A DNA stretch of 64,000 nucleotides, taken from Neurospora intermedia (taxonomy: Eukaryota; Ascomycota; Sordariomycetes; Sordariales; Sordariaceae). The stretch is taken from contig BTPP01000006.1 of NCBI GenBank assembly GCA_037102815.1, positions 2,232,001 through 2,296,000 on the forward strand. The letters are read 5' to 3'. The number at the start of each line of letters is the position of its first letter. Within the stretch, counting starts at the first letter, position 1. The position numbers and the translations under genes were made by a program. Under the pieces are notes generated by a model, which was not told the DNA's origin, did not search any database, and was given only the letters and a program-made list of their open reading frames with translations. Shown here in pieces: positions 58,575 through 64,000 of this stretch.

Positions 58575-60002
58575 AAGAGTTGGACTTGACATGGTTTAGG
58601 AGGGACGGATTGAAGTTGGGTATTCATTTCGAGAGTTGTTTGTTGGTTAGATTACTGTTGGCCCAAGGGTTATGAAGTGATGACTAGCTACTTTACTATA
58701 ACGATGTCAGTTTTTGGAATTTTTCAATCTTTGTGATGCTGTCTTTTGACCTTTTCGTGCTGTGAACTTGCTTGGGATAAGTGGATTGTAGATAGTAATG
58801 GATCCAAGTTCAATGGCTAGGAGGGGAGCAGATAAGAGGATGAGAGCTGCGTGTGTCAAGGCCGGCAAGCGACAAGATCAAGGAGATTGTGGTTTGACCA
58901 TGTCGGGGTTTTTTTTTGTCGTGAGCATTGATGGGCCGTGGCCAACGGAAAGAGTGACGGCCGGTTCATTATGTATATTGTCTAACAACATGTATTCGAA
59001 GAATGCGATGTTGCTGAGATGAGGATGGTTGCAACCCGTAAGATGTATTTCAATCGGTCATGGCGTCTTCCGTCAAGGGCCCTCAAATGCAACTCGATTT
59101 CAGCCATGGTGGACTTGGTAACCGCCCTGTATGATTTCGCGTGTTGACGCATCCGGGCACCTGAATTATCTGGATCCGAGTCGGGCCTTGATGTCCTTCG
59201 TCTTAGTATGCGTGATAGTTAAGACTTGGAGCCCATCCCCATCCCACCCGACGGTGTTTTGGGCAGACCAGATTTGGCATCTGCAATTTCTGAAGCATGA
59301 TTGTGACGTGATCGGATTGATGACCAGGATGATCACTCACCATTTGGCGAGATGGTTACTGTATGGGCATTGTTATTTGAAGAATGAACCATTTTGTGGT
59401 GGGAAAAAGAGGGTGGGCAAGGAACCTGAGGGAATTGGAGAACTTGGAGGAGGAGGAGGAGGAAAGAGTGCAGTTGTGAGGTTGAAGGAAGCGGAGATGA
59501 TTGATGAGAACAGTTAAGTGGAGCCCCTATGGCACTATCGGGTACATCTGATTGGACAAGGCACAAGGTACAAGGATACCTTCAAAACAACGACAGCATT
59601 TGTTGCATCTTCGCGACGACATCTTCTTGGGGTTGGGGAATTCTTAACTCCGGCATATGCGCACAAGTGATAACCGCACAACTGGTTTCAAGGACTCGTC
59701 AAAAAATCTTGCAGCTTTGTGGTCTCGAGGAACAACCACTTTTTTTTATCGATTATTCGACCGCTGTCCGCAAGTTTTGCACTCCAGGAAGCAAACAACT
59801 GAGCAAACAGGAGCGCGTTGCCCTTTCGTTGGTCCGTGCCAATACCTTCTACATACCCTCTCCCAGAGAGGCGCCTGTCACCACTTCTTTTACACAAGCT
59901 GACCCAGACGACCAGAATACTTTTGAGTTTCTGACCAGCTTTTTTGGAGGGCAAGAGTTTTGAATCTGACGGCGCTTCGGGGATACTTGACCATTACATA
60001 CA
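58575..60002. other. Intergenic region before the DUF3716 gene
   Basis: GH55 3' UTR, then 1.4 kb without a supported gene. Frames at 59131-59517 and 59529-59963 have no domain; the second runs up to the start of the next gene and probably lies in its promoter/leader. Confidence 0.5.
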
Positions 60003-61417
60003 ATGCCGCCGCCGCTATCGCAGATGTCCGATGAGAACTCATCCGAAGATGAGGTCTCGGATTCGGGGTCCCCTGAGGCCGTTCCAGAATCTGACTCTCT
60101 CCAGAAGCTACGGGAAAGTGCAATGGATGTCCTAGCCTCACGACTGACTTCTCAGCATGCTGGCACCACCGGGAATCATGTCACAGGCAAGCTCATCAAC
60201 AACGCCAAAAGAGCGCCGGCGGATGACTTTGCAAATGATCACGTCGCAAAGTATCCCAAGCTTGATCAAGAAGAAGAAGAAGAAGCGTCTGATGAAGAGG
60301 AGGAAGATTCTAGCTCTGAGGAGGATGAAGAGGACGAGGATGACGACGAAGAGGACCAAGGTGAGCATCCCCTTATCTGGTTCGCGGAGCTTTGAGATCC
60401 TGGTCTAACCAAGTGACATCTGAAATAGGAAGTGGTTCTTACCCTAACCATTCCGCGCCAGGGCGATTTATTGTGTCAGAAGACGTCACCCCTTGGACAC
60501 CTCGTTGTCCCTCAGCAGATAAACTCCCTTTACATCCAGATCTTGTGGGCATGAGTGAGTTACAACTCCTACCCATGTTATCAACTTACTGACGTGTAAC
60601 GCCAGCGCCTGTCGACTTATTTCAGCACGCTCTACCAAATTTTCAGTTGCCCCGTCACCTTGCCCCGATCGCTCGACATCTAGCTGATCGTCCTATCAAA
60701 CGAATGCCAATTCTTGGAAAACCTTTTGTGGACAATAAACCCGACAATTTCAGCGCCTACTTCCTTCAAGCGACAGGCCATCTGCTGCCAGACGAGCAGG
60801 CTTGCGCACGCTGCAGAGGAGTCAAAATCAAAAAGCGTTATGTGGGCGGGACCTTTGTTGGTTGTGTGGCATTTGCAGACTCAGCAGACGCTCAACTAAC
60901 GGGTGGTGCTTGTGCCAACTGCTGGTATGGGCGTCAGGGTTCCTTGTGCAGTTTCCGCAACCCAACCGACAAGCGTAAGGAACGGTTAGGTGCGGCGCGA
61001 TATAATCCCTTGCTCACCTCCCCACCACCACCACCACCACCGCCGCCAAAAGGACAGCCGATGGAGCATGATGGGCAGCAGCTTGAGAATACTGGTCAAG
61101 TGCATCCGGCATTCCTGGCGTCCGTCTCATCCGCTTCTCCGGCGTACACACCATTTTTGGACTACCCCCACATGGAGGCCCAAATTGTCCAGCAGAACAA
61201 CGGCGAACCTCCGATCCTGCCACGCCCAGATGGGAGTTCTAGTGTGAACAAAGTTACGGCCTGGGAGACGAGATATAGAAAGATGTCGACGGATAAACTC
61301 AGAGCTACTCATAGGAACCTGGTCGAGTGGCAGGAAGACTTGAACACACGATTGCTCGCCATGAACAAGGTCTTGCTGGACAGGTTGGAGAAGAGAGAGA
61401 GTAGTCATACGAGTTAG
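60003..61417 (+). CDS. DUF3716-domain protein, acidic, probably nuclear
   Basis: Fungal-specific protein of unknown function. Exons 60003-60360, 60429-60554 and 60606-61417 with 68- and 51-bp introns give 431 aa. The N-terminal third is Ser/Glu/Asp-rich, with an acidic run of about 30 residues (about 88-119) just before intron 1. The DUF3716 module (about 228-277) carries the conserved cysteines CARC...FVGCV...GACANCWYGRQGSLCSF, which look metal-binding. A (Pro)9 stretch follows (about 300). A C-terminal helical region with coiled-coil character (about 385-425, AWETRYRKMSTDKLRATHR...) ends the protein. DUF3716 proteins are often found with transcription-factor-like features, so a chromatin or transcription role is a guess based on the acidic region and Cys cluster. 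Confidence 0.85.
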
Positions 61418-62504
61418 TGTTTGTATCCCGCCCTTGAACTAAAACAACGTATGTATTAGTTCATCATGGTGCTCGTTACACAACTGGAAAGAGCGAGTTA
61501 TGGACAAACTGTCAAAGGCTAGAACACCCAGTAATGTCTTATGTCAATATTGAACCCTTAATGTGGACAAAGAAAAGGTTTGGGAAAGTTGTTTAAACTT
61601 GGGATGAGAATGATGGGGGGAACTGTCATGGTCAGCAATTGGCCAATCACATGTCTGATATAGCCAGAGTCACAGCCCTGCCGCCAGTTCATGCAACTCC
61701 ACCTCCAGTACCGAAGACGTGGGTCCCTTACGTACCTTAGTGTGGACGTGCTCAGGGTTGTCTACACTATTTTTATTGTTAGGGCTGTATGTACCTATTC
61801 TTGGGGTTGAGGCGGGGAAAGGAAAACAGAGGCATCTGGGCGCATACAATGGCTCATCTGAAGGAGAGGGTGACTTAAGCATTGGAAGACAATGGATTCA
61901 GTTCCTTTAAAAACATCGATTGAATGCGATTTCTGAGAAAGGCCGCTCACAGTCTTGAACTCGACATCGATGATTCCACTTGTCAATGGCTGTTGCGCGC
62001 ACCTTTCTTCAATCACCTCACTCCTTGCGCCATCCCAACACCACACACCATGCACTAACATATGATGATGTGCTTCAGCTCAGCCCTGACAGTGGACATG
62101 GGACGGGACGAGTCAACTTAAACTGTCCAGCGATGGGATGTGAGTCAGGGCAAGGTGGGTGCCCGCCTCCGATAAGAAATAACCCCGCTGCGATTGCACC
62201 CACTTGCACTTGCACTTGCACTTCCTGTTCCTGCGGGACCTGACCGAGCGCCTGAAGCGCGCAAAGGAAGAACCCCACCCCCCGCAACTGAATGAAATCT
62301 TTTGCAAGGGAAGTGGGCGAGGCCCTTTTCTAGGCTTTAAGCCGGTCCGCCCACCGCGCCATTTCTCTTTCCCGCTCGTCTTTTCGGTTTCGTCGTTTGA
62401 ACTCCGTTCCGTACCTTGAGGGCGACCTAAAGGTGCTAATACTATCATACCACTTCTTTCTCGATACCGCTTCTGTTTGTTTATCCTATAATCAATTCAT
62501 CAAG
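61418..62504. other. Promoter and leader of the adenylosuccinate synthetase gene
   Basis: Follows the DUF3716 gene in the same direction. An ACTTGC hexamer repeat (3.5 copies, 62202-62223) and C/T-rich leader DNA precede the ATG at 62505. No additional gene seen. Confidence 0.5.
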
Positions 62505-64000
62505 ATGGCCACTCTCATTCTTGGTTCCCAGTGGGGGTAAGTGAATCCACTTCTTTGCCGAGTTGCTCAAGTCCGGGACCCGGCACACATCGGAGATAGT
62601 AGCTGACCGTTTGGTGTTGTTGTTTTGTTATAGTGACGAGGGTAAAGGTACGATACAAACATGGCATTACAGCCACACATTACACACACGTCGAATCCAC
62701 GCCCCCAATCTCAATATACACAACTGATATACCCCTCTCTGCGACACAATATGCACAGCGACTGACTTACCCGACGTACAGGAAAGCTTACCGACATCCT
62801 CTGCCCCAAGGCCCAGATCTGCGCCAGAGCCGCTGGCGGCCACAACGCTGGTCACTCCATCGGTACGTGTACCTTGATGGCTTCAAGTCCCGGATGCGCC
62901 TCGGTGTCTTAGGGACACAATGTACGCCAACAGGAAAGACAACTGACATTACCGCCGTGCCACAGTCGCCAATGGCGTCGAGTACGACTTCCACCTTCTC
63001 CCCTCCGGTCTCGTCAACCCCAACTGCATGAACCTCATCGGTTCCTCTGTCGTCTTCCATGTCCCCAGCTTCTTCAGCGAGCTCAGCAAGCTTGAGGAGA
63101 AGGGTCTTACCGATGTCCACAACCGCATCCTCGTCTCCGACCGCTGCCACGTCAACTTCGACCTTCACGCTGCCGTTGATGGTCTCGAGGAGGTTGAGCT
63201 CGGTGACCGCAAGATCGGCACCACCGGCCGTGGTATTGGTCCCTCTTACAGCACCAAGATGGCGGTATGGTAACCCGAAAGACACACTACAACCAGAATA
63301 GAGGCGCTGACAAGACCATGTTTCATACAGAGAAGCGGTGTCAGAATCCACGAGATCTTCAACGAGGAGATCTTTGAGCGCAAGCTCAGGCAACTCGCTG
63401 CCGGCTACAAGAAGAGATTTGGTGATCTGCTCAAGTACGATGTCGAGGAGGAGATTGCCCGCTTCAAGGAGTACCGTGTCAAGCTCGCCCACTATACTGT
63501 CGATGCCATCCAGTACATGAAGGAGGCCCAGGACCGCGGCTACAAGATCCTCATCGAGGGTGCCAACGCCCTCATGCTGGATATCGACTACGGCACCTAC
63601 CCCTACGTCACCTCCAGCAACACCGGTCTTGGTGGTATCATTACTGGTCTTGCCATCAACCCTACCAAGATTGACAACATTATTGGTGTCGTCAAGGCCT
63701 ACGTGAGTTTTTTTTTTTTTTTCTCTTTTCACACCTTTGAAGCCCTTCAGGGTATGACGTCATGATCAGGTTTGCTAACCGACGTTTCCGTGACAATAGA
63801 CCACTCGTGTCGGTGGTGGTCCCTTCAAGACCGAGGACCTCGAGGAGGCTGGTACCAAGCTCCAGGAGATTGGTCGCGAGTGGGGTGTCAGCACTGGTCG
63901 CAAGCGTCGTTGCGGCTGGCTCGATCTCGTCGTCCTCAAGTACTCGACCGCCATCAACAACTATACCGCCCTCAACCTTACCAAGCTCGATATCCTCGAC
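62505..64000 (+). CDS. ad-8: Adenylosuccinate synthetase (5' part; runs off the window)
   Basis: Joins IMP and aspartate, using GTP, to form adenylosuccinate, the first committed step from IMP to AMP; cytosolic. Exons 62505-62536, 62634-62647, 62782-62862, 62966-63264, 63331-63702 and 63800 onward give the first 333 residues of about 430. The GTP-binding P-loop GSQWGDEGKGK (residues 7-17) is encoded across exons 1, 2 (only 14 nt) and 3. [12 protein letters not shown] (IMP/catalytic His), [48 protein letters not shown] and [16 protein letters not shown] are all family signatures, and several are completed only by splicing. The missing 3' end should include the KRVLPG/Arg-rich base-recognition loop. 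The symbol ad-8 is the Neurospora name for this enzyme and is applied by homology. Confidence 0.95.

Noticed and set aside
57645-58592. 315-codon minus-strand frame inside GH55
   Set aside because: Mirror of the GH55 coding sequence; Arg/Val/His-rich shadow composition.
62788-63732. 314-codon minus-strand frame across adenylosuccinate synthetase
   Set aside because: Crosses introns of a clear gene on the other strand and has only shadow composition.
1-64000. CRISPR arrays, riboswitches, bacterial operons or a 5S/large rRNA gene
   Set aside because: The DNA is fungal nuclear; no regularly spaced repeats, rRNA signature or TPP-type riboswitch was seen.

Overview
The window comes from a filamentous ascomycete, most likely Neurospora or a close relative in the Sordariales. 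The evidence is: small introns (about 50-140 bp) with GT...CTAAC/CTGAC...AG signals; GC-rich third codon positions; a 15-kb AT-rich block with the CpA/TpG-depleted, TpA-rich signature of repeat-induced point mutation (RIP); a tRNA-Ala with an intron; and typical euascomycete gene families. Coding genes were modelled by splicing by eye, and in every model the summed exons give an intact frame.

Layout. 0-11 kb: tRNA-Lys(CTT), a secreted alpha-carbonic anhydrase (-), a TauD-type 2-oxoglutarate dioxygenase (+), a PIN/auxin-efflux-carrier-like membrane protein (+) and a GMC oxidoreductase (-). 11-26 kb: RIP-degenerated heterochromatin with no live gene. Long relic reading frames survive in it, and one (about 18.6-21.1 kb) is recognisable as a tnp2-type (CACTA/EnSpm-like) DNA-transposon transposase. 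26-30.6 kb: un-mutated but gene-poor DNA that begins with a perfect 40-bp inverted repeat enclosing a GC hairpin and degenerate CCCTAA telomere-like repeats. 30.6-48.6 kb: a fungal rhodopsin-domain (PTH11-like) membrane protein (+), an allantoate-permease-like MFS transporter (+) with 11 exons including a 7-nt microexon and a (CCTA)47 microsatellite in an intron, a Gfo/Idh/MocA dehydrogenase (-), the meiotic helicase Mer3/HFM1 (-) and a nucleotide-sugar transporter (-). 48.6-64 kb: tRNA-Val(AAC), intron-bearing tRNA-Ala(AGC), a possible small Cys/His protein, a large secreted GH55 exo-beta-1,3-glucanase (+), a DUF3716 acidic nuclear-type protein (+), and the 5' three quarters of adenylosuccinate synthetase (+), cut by the window edge.

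The genes do not form one pathway. They are an ordinary mix of housekeeping (purine synthesis, glycosylation, tRNA), meiosis, secretion and transport, interrupted by one silenced repeat island. The most notable material is the RIP block with its multi-frame transposon relics, the inverted-repeat/telomere-like structure at its right edge, and the unusual splicing (7-, 14- and 30-nt exons; one stop-free intron of 60 nt).
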